A stretch of 34,362 nt of DNA from Pseudacidovorax intermedius (lineage in GTDB: Bacteria > Pseudomonadota > Gammaproteobacteria > Burkholderiales > Burkholderiaceae_C), in NCBI RefSeq assembly GCF_001476815.1, contig NZ_LDSL01000151.1, forward strand, positions 1 through 34,362. The letters are read 5' to 3'. The position numbers were made by a program, and so were the translations under genes. The first letter of the stretch is position 1. Each line of letters begins with the position of its first letter. The notes beneath the pieces are model-generated. The model had not been told where the DNA came from, did no database searches, and saw only the letters and a list, made by a program, of their open reading frames with translations. Shown here one piece after another: positions 22,307-32,082 of the stretch.

Positions 22307-22320
22307 TTGATGTGGATCAA
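22307..22320. promoter_or_regulatory. Consensus FNR/ANR binding site between fnr and hemN
   Basis: TTGATGTGGATCAA is a perfect match to TTGAT-N4-ATCAA. For hemN a weak -10 (CACATT, 22343-22348) would put transcription start near 22355, giving an FNR centre near -41. For fnr it would be about 110 bp before the ATG, compatible with autoregulation. A further inverted pair ATCAAG (22294-22299) and CTTGAT (22306-22311) overlaps it with the wrong spacing for FNR. Confidence 0.85.
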
Positions 22321-22440
22321 GCGCATGCCTCGGCATCCGCCGCACATTAGGGATGCGCCCCGCGACTGCGCGTGCCATGGCCAGTCGTGAAGGGCGTTCC
22401 CCGAGCCTACAACCCAGGCGCCCATGGCGCCCCTGCCGCG

Positions 22441-23865
22441 ATGAGCTCCCTGCCGATTCCTGCTTCTGCTGCTCCGGCGCCGCCCGCGCTGCTGTCCGCC
22501 TCGCTGCTGCGCCGCTTCGACGTGCCCGGCCCGCGCTACACCTCCTACCCGACGGCCGACCGCTTCGTCGAGGCCTTCGGCGCCGAGGAGCATGCCCAGG
22601 CCCTGCGGCAGCGGCGCGACGCGGCGGGCCCTCGCGCGCTGCCGCTGTCGATCTACGTGCACATCCCTTTCTGCGAGTCGCTGTGCTACTACTGCGCCTG
22701 CAACAAGATCGTCACCCGCCACCATGCGCGCGCGGCCGAATACCTGCAGGACCTGCTGACCGAGCTGCGCCTGCAGGTGGACCTGCTGGGCCGCGGCGCC
22801 CCGGTGAGCCAGCTGCACCTGGGCGGCGGCACGCCCACCTTCTTCAGCGACGAGGAGCTGGGCATGCTCATGGCCGCGTTGCGCGAGGCCTTCGACTTCC
22901 TGCCCGGCGCCGAATGCGCCATCGAGGTCGATCCCCGCACCGTGGACGAAGCCCGCCTGGCCCGCCTGGCGGCGTTGGGCTTCAACCGCCTGAGCCTGGG
23001 CGTGCAGGATTTCGACGCGCAGGTGCAGAAGGCCGTGCACCGCATCCAGCCCGCGGCGCAGGTGTTCGCGCTGACCGAGGCGGCGCGCCGGCTGGGCTTT
23101 TCCTCCATCAATGCCGACCTGATCTACGGCCTGCCGCGGCAGAGCCGCGCCTCCTTCGAGCGCACGCTGGCGCAGGTGGTGGCGCTGCGGCCCGACCGCA
23201 TCGCGCTCTACGCCTATGCGCACCTGCCCGAGCGCTTCAAGCCGCAGCGGCGCATCGTGGCGGAGGAACTGCCCGACGCCGCCACCAAGATCGACATGCT
23301 GGCGCGGGCCATCGAGCGCCTGGGCGAGGCCGGCTATGCCTACATCGGCATGGACCATTTCGCGCTGCCCGAGGACCCGCTCGCCGTGGCGCGGCGCCAG
23401 GGCCGGCTGCACCGCAACTTCCAGGGCTACAGCACGCAGCCGGACTGCGACATCGTGGCGCTGGGCGTGTCGGCCATCGGCCGCGTGGGCGCGAGCTACA
23501 GCCAGAACGCCAAGACGCTGGACGACTACCGCGACCGGCTGCGCCAGGGCCGGCTGCCCGTGGTGCGCGGCCTGGCGCTGGGCCGCGACGACGTGGTCCG
23601 CCGCAGTGCCATCATGGCCGTGATGTGCCAGGGCCGCATCGACTTCGAGACCATGGGCGCGGCCAACCTGATCGACTTTCCGCGCTACTTCGCGGCCGAA
23701 CTGCAGGCCCTGCAGCCGCTGGCCGCGCAGGGGCTGGTGCGGCTGGACGCGCACGAACTCGAGGTCACGCCCGCCGGCTGGTACGTGGTGCGCGCCATCG
23801 CGATGGTGTTCGACCGCTATCTGCAAGCCGACCGCTTGCGGACGCGCTTTTCGAAAATCATTTGA
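22441..23865 (+). CDS. hemN: Oxygen-independent coproporphyrinogen III oxidase HemN
   Basis: This 474-aa radical SAM enzyme decarboxylates coproporphyrinogen III to protoporphyrinogen IX without O2, in the cytoplasm. The radical SAM motif is Cys78-x3-Cys82-x2-Cys85 followed by Cys87 (FCESLCYYCACNKI), the exact HemN pattern that separates it from HemW. 'GPRYTSYPTADRF' near the N-terminus and 'HLGGGTPTFF' are family blocks, and the C-terminal HemN domain is complete. ATG 22441 is chosen; an in-frame GTG at 22372 would add 23 unlike residues. An FNR box upstream fits low-oxygen expression that matches haem supply to cbb3 oxidase. Confidence 0.96.
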   Translation: MSSLPIPASAAPAPPALLSASLLRRFDVPGPRYTSYPTADRFVEAFGAEEHAQALRQRRDAAGPRALPLSIYVHIPFCESLCYYCACNKIVTRHHARAAEYLQDLLTELRLQVDLLGRGAPVSQLHLGGGTPTFFSDEELGMLMAALREAFDFLPGAECAIEVDPRTVDEARLARLAALGFNRLSLGVQDFDAQVQKAVHRIQPAAQVFALTEAARRLGFSSINADLIYGLPRQSRASFERTLAQVVALRPDRIALYAYAHLPERFKPQRRIVAEELPDAATKIDMLARAIERLGEAGYAYIGMDHFALPEDPLAVARRQGRLHRNFQGYSTQPDCDIVALGVSAIGRVGASYSQNAKTLDDYRDRLRQGRLPVVRGLALGRDDVVRRSAIMAVMCQGRIDFETMGAANLIDFPRYFAAELQALQPLAAQGLVRLDAHELEVTPAGWYVVRAIAMVFDRYLQADRLRTRFSKII

Positions 23866-23933
23866 GATGCACGGCGTCGTTGTCGCTGTTGCGCTTTCGG
23901 TGACCGAGGCGGCACGCAACGAATGGTGGGCCG

Positions 23934-24671
23934 ATGACCGGTAGCCTCGTTCTCTCGGCCCTGCTGATGGGCCTGGCCGGCACGCCGCACTGCGTGGCCA
24001 TGTGCGGCGCGGCCTGCGGCGGGCTGCTGGGGATGGCATCGCCGGAAAGTGCGCCGCCGGGCGGGCAGGGCGGCGCGGCGGTCGTCAGCTGGATGCGTCC
24101 GCGCGCCCACGCCTGGGCGTCGCCGCTGGCCTTCCAGCTCGGCCGCACCGCGGGCTATGCGGCGGCCGGAGCGGGGGTGTCGGCCGTCTTCGGTGGGCTG
24201 GCCCTGCTGGGCAGCCAGGTGCAGGCGCTGCGGCCCTTCTGGATGCTGCTGCAGGCGGCCATCCTGGGCTGGGGGCTGGTGCTGATGCTGGCCGGCCGGC
24301 AGCCGCTGTGGGCCGCGCGCCTGGGGCTTGCGGCCACGCGCCGGCTTCAGCCCTGGGCGGCCAGTGCGCCGCGCCGGCTGCTGCTGGGCGCGGCCTGGGC
24401 GCTGATGCCCTGCGGCCTGCTGTATTCCGCGCTGATGCTGGCGGCCCTGGCGTCCAATCCGGCGGAGGGCGCGGGCGTGATGGCGCTCTTCGCCCTGGGC
24501 AGCGCCCCGGGCCTGCTGGCCGCGCCCTGGCTCTGGCAGCGCTTGCGGCAACGGCTGGATGGCCTGCGGCGCGAACTGGGCAGCCGCATCGCCGGTGCCC
24601 TGCTGGCGGCGGTGGCGGCCCAGGCACTGTGGATGGACCTGCGGATGGACATCGCGCGCTGGTGCGCCTGA
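23934..24671 (+). CDS. SafE/DsbD-type membrane protein near cbb3 oxidase genes
   Basis: This 245-aa protein has about six membrane helices and the N-terminal cysteine signature 'GTPHCVAMCGAACGGLLG' of the urease-accessory-like/DsbD_2 membrane family. A second 'LMPCGLLYSAL' supplies a Cys in a Pro-Cys-Gly motif. Members of this family are often encoded with cco genes and annotated as sulfite exporter TauE/SafE proteins. The paired cysteines suggest metal (copper) or thiol handling rather than sulfite export. It begins 68 bp after hemN and may be co-transcribed. Function is inferred from context only. Confidence 0.85.
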   Translation: MTGSLVLSALLMGLAGTPHCVAMCGAACGGLLGMASPESAPPGGQGGAAVVSWMRPRAHAWASPLAFQLGRTAGYAAAGAGVSAVFGGLALLGSQVQALRPFWMLLQAAILGWGLVLMLAGRQPLWAARLGLAATRRLQPWAASAPRRLLLGAAWALMPCGLLYSALMLAALASNPAEGAGVMALFALGSAPGLLAAPWLWQRLRQRLDGLRRELGSRIAGALLAAVAAQALWMDLRMDIARWCA

Positions 24672-24881
24672 ATGGTAAGCGCGCGGTAATCCCGTCTTGA
24701 TTTGCCGCCATGTTGTACCCATGACGATGGTAGTCAGTCACTAATTTACCGCCGCTGCCTCCCGTCACGGAAGTCATTAACCTGAAGAACCTCGACAGTG
24801 ACAAAGTCGGCGTCCGCTCGGGCCGCCACACTCGCGCTGAAGCGCGCCACTCTCTTGCTTAGATCACAGCGACCACTAAAG

Positions 24882-25637
24882 ATGTGGCGGTTTGCGAAGA
24901 CATATGTTGCTCCGATGGCCTCATCGCCTTTGTCGCTCTTCGACTACCTTTTTTTGATTCTGCCAGCGGGCATGCTCGCGTTGGTTCTGCTGATGGCCAT
25001 TCCGCGCGTGCTGGGTCGCGCGCGGCTTGCGGTGCACGTCCTATTCTTCATCTTCGCGCGGGATGCGATGAGCCCCGCGGGCTTCTGGCAAATTGATGCG
25101 GGTTCTATGCGGCTGACCGCGCCAGTGCCCGTGCTGTTTGCGTTGGCGGGCATGTCGGTCGCGTTGCTAGTGGGCGTCGCCTCGCTCGAGCGGGTGGAGT
25201 GGTGGCGGGGAGTGCGTCCTGTGGCGTCGGTGGTGTGGGGTGGGCTTGGCGCGGCGACCATCACCGTGGCGGCTGCAGCGCTGAAGATGGCACTTAGGTT
25301 GCCATCCCTTCCGAAGCCTGATGCGGCCCTGCTTGGGCCGATCACCGTTTTCGCACTTTTGGGCAACGCTTATGAAGAATTGCTGTTTCGGGCCATGCTT
25401 CAGCAGCGTTTGGCGGAGCACATGACACCGATGCGCGCGGCGGTCGTGGCGGCAGTGCTGTTCAGCCTGTGTCATGCGTGGCTGGCGACGATCGTCACGC
25501 GCGTAGGCTTACCAGTGCTGGTTTTTACATTGATCGAAGGGCTGATCGCCGGACTCGTGTACCGGCGTGCCGGCCTGCCTGCCGCGTCGCTGGCTCATGG
25601 CCTGGCCATCGCAGCACTGGCGAGTGGACTGTATTGA
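24882..25637 (+). CDS. CPBP-family intramembrane metalloprotease homologue
   Basis: This 251-aa protein is mostly membrane helices. It has the three CPBP (CAAX protease/bacteriocin-processing) motifs: 'NAYEELLFR' (Glu165-Glu166, EExxxR), 'FSLCHA' (His198) and 'SLAHGLA' (His239). Family members cleave prenylated or other membrane proteins, or give self-immunity to bacteriocins. No bacteriocin gene is seen nearby. The start is uncertain: ATG 24882 is used, ATG 24915 is possible, and a GTG at 24798 opens the frame. Base composition is lower in GC than the flanks, so the gene was probably gained by transfer. Confidence 0.75.
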   Translation: MWRFAKTYVAPMASSPLSLFDYLFLILPAGMLALVLLMAIPRVLGRARLAVHVLFFIFARDAMSPAGFWQIDAGSMRLTAPVPVLFALAGMSVALLVGVASLERVEWWRGVRPVASVVWGGLGAATITVAAAALKMALRLPSLPKPDAALLGPITVFALLGNAYEELLFRAMLQQRLAEHMTPMRAAVVAAVLFSLCHAWLATIVTRVGLPVLVFTLIEGLIAGLVYRRAGLPAASLAHGLAIAALASGLY

Positions 25638-25734
25638 CGGTCTCCTTTTCCGTGTACCTGTTCACTTCCATCCCTCTAGTGAGTCCAGGTTTCAGAATTC
25701 AGGCCATCGCCGTGGATACGAGCATCCACATTCG

Positions 25735-25755
25735 GTCACCGAACTTCAAGGTGAC
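25735..25755. terminator. Possible hairpin between convergent genes
   Basis: GTCACC (25735-25740) and GGTGAC (25750-25755) form a 6-bp stem with a 9-nt loop between the CPBP gene and the convergent TauE gene. No T-tract follows, so support is weak. Confidence 0.3.
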
Positions 25756-25835
25756 TGGGCCGAAGACGTAACCCTAAACGGGCGCGCGCGACGGGCCGAA
25801 GTCCTGGTACGAGCCGTGCGGCGGCCAGCCTGGAA

Positions 25836-26651
25836 TCAGGCCGTCAGGCCCTTCCAGAGCATGTAGGCGGCCAGCAGGTAGAGCACGCTGGCGAACACGC
25901 GCTTGAGCTTCTTGACCGGCAGCGCGTGCGCCGCGCGGGCGCCCAGCGGGGCCATCAGCACGCTGCACACCGCCACCACGCCCAGTGCGGGCAGCCAGAT
26001 GTAGCCGAAGGCGCCGGCCGGCAGGCCCTGCACCGACCAGCCGCTGATGACGTAGCCGACGACGTTGGCCACCGCGATGGGGAAGCCCAGCGCCGCGCTG
26101 GTGGCCACGGCCGCATGGATGGGCACGTTGCACCAGGTCATGAAGGGCACGCTGATGAAGCCGCCGCCCGCACCCACCAGCCCCGACAGGAAGCCGATGA
26201 CGCCGCCCGCCGCCAGCTGGCCGCCGGTGCCGGGCATCTGGCGCGTGGGGGCCGGCTTCTTGTCCAGGAACATCTGCGTGGCCGAGAAGCCCACGAACAG
26301 CGCGAAGAAGATGGCCAGCACCGAGCCCTTGAGCAGCGCGAACACGCCCAGGCTGCCGACCAGGCTGCCGATGACGATGCCGGGCGCCAGCCGGCGCACG
26401 ATGTCCCAGCGCACCGCGCCCCGCTTGTGGTGGGCGCGCACGCTGCTGATGGAGGTGAACATGATGGTCGCCATCGAGGTGGCGATGGCCATCTTCACCG
26501 ACAGGTCGGCCGGCGCGCCGCGCGTGCTCATGATGTAGGTGAGGAAGGGCACCATCACCATGCCGCCGCCGATGCCCAGCAGGCCGGCCAGGAAGCCGGC
26601 GCCCAGGCCGAGCAGGCCGAGTTCGACGATCAGCAGGGGTTCGATGCTCAT
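25836..26651 (-). CDS. TauE/SafE-family membrane permease
   Basis: This 271-aa protein has about eight membrane helices in two repeats. Each repeat has the Gly-rich family motif: 'GAGFLAGLLGIGGGMVMVPFL' near the N-terminus and 'GFLSGLVGAGGGFISVPFM' in the second half. The family exports sulfite or other sulfur-containing organic anions. The substrate is unknown here. The start ATG 26651 is preferred over a longer frame to 26723; GGAGG lies about 14 nt upstream. It lies downstream of the 6S RNA and zapA on the same strand. It is distinct from the SafE-like protein at 23934. Confidence 0.9.
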   Translation of the reverse strand: MSIEPLLIVELGLLGLGAGFLAGLLGIGGGMVMVPFLTYIMSTRGAPADLSVKMAIATSMATIMFTSISSVRAHHKRGAVRWDIVRRLAPGIVIGSLVGSLGVFALLKGSVLAIFFALFVGFSATQMFLDKKPAPTRQMPGTGGQLAAGGVIGFLSGLVGAGGGFISVPFMTWCNVPIHAAVATSAALGFPIAVANVVGYVISGWSVQGLPAGAFGYIWLPALGVVAVCSVLMAPLGARAAHALPVKKLKRVFASVLYLLAAYMLWKGLTA

Positions 26652-26726
26652 GGGAAGAAGGCCTCCGGGTCGTTGTTGTGCGTCATGCCCGGCCGCGCCG
26701 CGCACTGCGAAGGGCCCGGACATGAC

Positions 26727-26749
26727 AACGGCCCCGCGCAGGGGCCGTT
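26727..26749 (-). terminator. Strong hairpin downstream of 6S RNA
   Basis: AACGGCCCC and GGGGCCGTT form a perfect 9-bp stem with a 5-nt loop. On the minus strand it follows the predicted 6S RNA 3' end by about 12 nt and precedes the TauE gene, so it is a likely terminator for the RNA. The T-tract is poor (TTGTC). Confidence 0.6.
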
Positions 26750-26760
26750 GAAGAATTAGG

Positions 26761-26933
26761 TGTCTGCGAATGCGACCGGACCGTCATCCTGAACGCAGGG
26801 TTCAGGTGGGCGAGGGCAGCATGGCATTGGGTTCATCTGACGCGAGATGATCACGCTTGCCAAGCGATGTACCAAGCCCGGGCTCCATAGAGCATTGGTT
26901 CAAGGAAATATAAAGCCCGGCGGCACCGCAGAC
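26761..26933 (-). ncRNA. ssrS: 6S RNA candidate
   Basis: A gene-free 530-bp stretch lies directly downstream of zapA, the conserved place of ssrS in proteobacteria. On the minus strand a 173-nt segment is closed by GTCTGCG...CGCAGAC, extended by GTGC/GCAT with one bulged U. Near the 3' end is a hairpin CCTGAAC-CCTGC-GTTCAGG, like the 3'-side stem 'CCUUGAACC...GGUUCAAGG' of E. coli 6S RNA. TAGAAT at 26945-26940 is a good -10 ending 6 nt before the RNA. 6S RNA imitates an open promoter and holds RNA polymerase with the housekeeping sigma factor in stationary phase. Ends are approximate. Confidence 0.75.
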
Positions 26934-26939
26934 GAGTTC

Positions 26940-26945
26940 ATTCTA
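26940..26945 (-). promoter_or_regulatory. -10 element of the 6S RNA promoter
   Basis: TAGAAT on the minus strand differs from TATAAT at one base and lies 6 nt before the predicted 6S RNA 5' end. A -35 about 17 bp upstream is weak (CTGCCG-like). Confidence 0.55.
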
Positions 26946-27184
26946 TGCCCGCGAAATCGGCCTGCGGCAGAGTCCCGTGCCGCATGTTGGCCTTGTGCCG
27001 GCGCACTTGCAGTGCGGCCGAAGAAGTGCCTGGAAAGTGCAGTGCGGCGCGTGTTCGCGCAGCGTCTGCGGCAGGCCTGGCGCGGCGGCCTGCGCCTTGG
27101 CTGCTTGCGTGCGGAGAAGGCTTGGAGTAGGGCATTCGCAGCCCTTCGCCGCGCGGCCCGCCAAGGCCCGACGCGGACGCCGCG

Positions 27185-27511
27185 TCAGAGCAGCAGGCCG
27201 TCGCCCGCCAGTGCCTGGTCGAGCCGCTGCACCAGGCGCTCGGCGCGTTCGTCGTCCCCTTCGCTGCCGGTCGTGGCTGCCGGTGCTGCGGCCGCGGGCG
27301 TCGGTGCGGCTTCGCGCTGGATCAGATCGTAGGCCAGGTTGAGCGCGGCCAGCACGGCGATGCGCTCGCGGGCCTTGACGCGGCCGGCATCGCGGATGCG
27401 GCACATGGCCTCGTCGACGCGCGCGACGGCCTCGCGCAGGGCGGCTTCGCCGTCGTCGGGGCTGGCGAGCAGGTAGCTCTGCCCCATGATCCGGACCTCG
27501 ATCTGATTCAT
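27185..27511 (-). CDS. zapA: Cell division protein ZapA
   Basis: This 108-aa protein binds FtsZ and bundles its protofilaments at mid-cell. The N-terminal 'MNQIEVRIMGQSYLLASPDDGEAALREAVARVDEAM' and 'ERIAVLAALNLAYDLI' are typical of ZapA. A Pro/Ala-rich linker (about residues 70-85) separates the globular part from a charged C-terminal helix. Its start overlaps the stop of the upstream zapB-like gene by 4 bases (27508-27511). The 6S RNA follows. Confidence 0.93.
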   Translation of the reverse strand: MNQIEVRIMGQSYLLASPDDGEAALREAVARVDEAMCRIRDAGRVKARERIAVLAALNLAYDLIQREAAPTPAAAAPAATTGSEGDDERAERLVQRLDQALAGDGLLL

Positions 27512-27741
27512 GGCGTCGGCGTGATGGAAGAGGAGGTGCCGGAGTCGGCGGGCAGCCGTTCGAGCATGGCATCGATGCGCGTGCGGGCGGTGGAGAGCCG
27601 TGCACGCAGCGCGTCGCGTTCGCGGGTGAGCGCCTCGACCTGCTGCTGCAGCAGCGCATTGGTGCGCCGCACTTCCTCGTGGCGCACGAGCAGGCGCTCC
27701 ACGCGGTCGGCGATCTGATCGATGGGGCTCGGTGCAGACAT
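27508..27741 (-). CDS. zapB: Small coiled-coil protein, ZapB-like
   Basis: This 77-aa protein is nearly all coiled coil: 'IDQIADRVERLLVRHEEVRRTNALLQQQVEALTRERDALRARLSTARTRIDAMLERLP' shows heptads, and a short Ser/Thr/Pro tail follows. It overlaps zapA by 4 bases, so the two are translationally coupled. The pairing and size match the small coiled-coil proteins upstream of zapA in betaproteobacteria, which are annotated as ZapB-like or DUF904/TIGR02449. It probably cooperates with ZapA at the division ring. Confidence 0.85.
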   Translation of the reverse strand: MSAPSPIDQIADRVERLLVRHEEVRRTNALLQQQVEALTRERDALRARLSTARTRIDAMLERLPADSGTSSSITPTP

Positions 27742-27791
27742 GGTCGGCGATTGTAGGCGGGCAGCTTGCGGCGTCTGCCTACAATGCGCGC

Positions 27792-28095
27792 CGTTGTTGG
27801 TGCTCGCGGCGCGGTTCGCGCGTCGCAGTTCAACGGGAAGCAGGAGCCGGCGCATGCCTCGGGTGTGCGCTTCGGCTGCGGACCACCGCCACTTTTCTCG
27901 CCTCGCGGCGCGGGATCGTGCGGCCACCGGTCCGCAGCCTGGCCAGCCTGCGCTGCCCCCGCAACGGTGAAGCAGCCGGCGCACGTGGACCTCCACGTGC
28001 GCCACGCCGTCCACGCAAGCCACTGGGTGCCGTCGAAACGCGGTGCCTGGGAAGGCGGCCGGCGCGCGCTGCCAGCCCGGATACCGGCCAACACA
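27792..28095 (+). promoter_or_regulatory. Cobalamin (AdoCbl-type) riboswitch with expanded arm
   Basis: The conserved cobalamin riboswitch blocks occur in order: an early GGTGC (27799-27803), ACGGGAAGC (27833-27841), GCTGCCCCCGCAAC (27952-27965), GCCACTG (28019-28025), GGGAAGGC (28049-28056) and the B12 box AGCCCGGATACCGGCC (28074-28089). It sits about 110 bp upstream of btuB. The distance between GGGAA and GCTGCCCC is 112 nt instead of the usual 20-25. The insert contains an 11-bp stem GGCTGCGGACC (27874-27884) / GGTCCGCAGCC (27929-27939). Binding of B12 should repress the downstream btu/cob operon. Confidence 0.93.
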
Positions 28096-28202
28096 GGCGG
28101 CTGCCGCATCGTGGAGAAGCGATTCGCGCAGCCATGACGTCCCATCGCCGGCGGGGAGGCCGGCCAGGGACATGCTTCACGAAGCCCCGGCTTCCACATT
28201 CC

Positions 28203-30118
<1,916 letters not shown>

Positions 30119-30134
<16 letters not shown>

Positions 30135-31507
30135 ACGCCGCAGCCACGCCAGAGCCGCCGCACGCGGCGGTGGCGCGCACCTGCGCGGCCGTGCTGGTGT
30201 CGGCCCCGGCCTCGGGCCAGGGCAAGACCACCGTGGCCGCGGCCCTGGCCCGCCTGCATGCGCGGCAGGGCCGCCGCGTGCGGGCCTTCAAGTGCGGGCC
30301 GGACTTCCTCGATCCGCAGTGGCTGGCCCTGGCCACCGGCGCGCCGGTGCACGGGCTGGACCTGTGGATCAACGGCGAGGCGGACGTGCGCGCGCGCCTG
30401 CATGCCGCCGCCGGCGAGGCCGACCTGATCGTCGTCGAAGGCGCCATGGGCCTGTTCGACGGCGAAACCAGCGCCGCCGATCTGGCGCGCCGTCTCGGCC
30501 TGCCGGTGGTGGCGGTGATCGATGCAGGCGCCATGGCTGGCACCTTCGGCGCGCTGGCGCACGGCCTGCAGCACTACCAGGACGGCCTGCCCTGGGCCGG
30601 CGTGCTGGCCAATCGCGTGGCGAGCGAGCGCCATGCCGGCATGCTGCGCGGCGCGCTGCGCGATCCGGGCCACTGGCTGGGTGCACTGCCGCGCAGCGCG
30701 GACTTTGGCCTGCCCGAACGCCACCTCGGCCTGGTGCCCAGCGCCGAACTCCGCGATGCGCTGGCCCGCCTCGACGCGGCAGCCGATGCCCTGGCCGCCA
30801 CGCCTCTGGGCCAGCGCGCGCCCGCCGCGCTGCCGCAGGTGGAATTCACAGCGCCCCCGCCGGCCGCGCCGCTGCCGCCGCTGCTGGCGGGCCGCACCAT
30901 CGCCGTGGCGCGCGATGCGGCCTTCTGCTTCGTCTACGAGGCCAACCTCGACCTGCTGCGGGCCCTGGGTGCGCGGCTCGCCTTCTTCTCGCCCCTGGCG
31001 GGCGATGCGCTGCCGGCCTGCGATGCGCTGTGGCTGCCCGGCGGCTATCCCGAGCTGCATGCCGCCCGCCTGGCCGAACGCACCGACCTGCGCGACGCGC
31101 TGCAGGCCCATGCCGCCGCGGGCCGTGCCATCTGGGCCGAGTGCGGCGGCATGATGGCGTTGTTCGACGAACTGGTGGACAAGGCCGGCACCGCCCATCG
31201 CCTGTGGGGCCTGCTGCCCGGCCGCACCGTGATGCAGGCGCGCCTGGCGGGCCTGGGGCCGCAATGGCTGGCGGTGGAGGACGGCACGCTGCGCGGCCAC
31301 ACCTTCCATTACTCGCGCTGCGAGACGGCCTTGCCGGCCGCGGCCCGCAGCGCCCGGCCCGGTGCCGCGCCGCAGCCGGATGCCGGCGAAGCGCTGTACG
31401 GGCAGGGCCCGGTACGCGCGAGCTACTTCCACGCCTGGTTCCCGTCCGAGCCCGCCGCCGCGGCGCGCCTCTTCGACGGCGCGCCCCTGCGAACATCGGC
31501 GGCATGA
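30119..31507 (+). CDS. cobB: Cobyrinate/hydrogenobyrinate a,c-diamide synthase
   Basis: This protein of about 462 aa amidates the a and c side chains of cobyrinate or hydrogenobyrinate, using glutamine and ATP. The N-terminal dethiobiotin synthetase-like domain has the P-loop 'SAPASGQGKTTV', 'RVRAFKCGPDFLDPQ' and 'VVEGAMGLFDG'. The C-terminal class I-like glutaminase domain has the catalytic Cys342 in 'WAECGGMMAL' and His in 'LRGHTFHYSR'. The start is not certain: GTG 30119 overlaps btuB by 16 bases, GTG 30170 is an alternative, and no ATG is available. It shares ATGA with the following cobU. Confidence 0.93.
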
Positions 31508-32082
31508 GCACGATGCCCGTCCACGAATTCATCCTCGGCGGCCAGAAGAGCGGCAAGTCCCGCCGCGCCGAAGCCGCCGCCGGCCGCTGGCTGGCCGCGG
31601 CGCCCGACCGGCGCGCCGTGCTGCTGGCCACCGCCCAGGCCTGGGACGGCGAAATGGCCCGGCGCATCGAACGCCACCGCCAGGAGCGCGCCGAGCGCGT
31701 GCCCGGCCTGGAGACGGTGGAAGAGCCGTTGCGCCTGCCCGAGCTGCTCGGCGCCCTGAGCCAGCCGGACACGCTTCTGGTGGTCGACTGCCTCACGCTG
31801 TGGCTCACCAACCTGCTGATGCCGCCCGAGCTGGACCCGCAGCGCGCCCCGCTGCCCGACTGGCGCACCCAGTCGCTGCTGCTGGTGGCGGCGCTGGAGC
31901 GGGCGCCGGGGCCGGTGGTGCTGGTCGGCAACGAGATCGGCCTGGGCGTGATCCCGCTCGGCGAGGAGACCCGCGCCTTCGTCGACGCCCTGGGCCAGCT
32001 CAACCAGCACGTCGCCGCCGCCTGCGGCCGCGTGACGCTGATGGTGGCCGGCCTGCCCCTGACCGTGAAGGAGACCGCATGA
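31504..32082 (+). CDS. cobU: Adenosylcobinamide kinase/adenosylcobinamide-phosphate guanylyltransferase
   Basis: This 192-aa bifunctional enzyme (CobU, also called CobP) phosphorylates adenosylcobinamide and then adds GMP to give GDP-adenosylcobinamide. The Walker A motif is 'GGQKSGKS' at residues 12-19, His58 in 'RIERHRQER' matches the guanylylated histidine of Salmonella CobU (His46), and 'LLVVDCLTLWLTNLL' matches the family's Walker B region. The start ATG overlaps the cobB stop (ATGA at 31504-31507), and its stop overlaps the btuF start in the same way, so all three are translationally coupled. Confidence 0.95.
   Translation: MSTMPVHEFILGGQKSGKSRRAEAAAGRWLAAAPDRRAVLLATAQAWDGEMARRIERHRQERAERVPGLETVEEPLRLPELLGALSQPDTLLVVDCLTLWLTNLLMPPELDPQRAPLPDWRTQSLLLVAALERAPGPVVLVGNEIGLGVIPLGEETRAFVDALGQLNQHVAAACGRVTLMVAGLPLTVKETA

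Noticed and set aside
25469-25771. Short plus-strand open frame overlapping the end of the CPBP gene
   Set aside because: It is out of frame with CPBP, has no ribosome binding site and no recognisable content.
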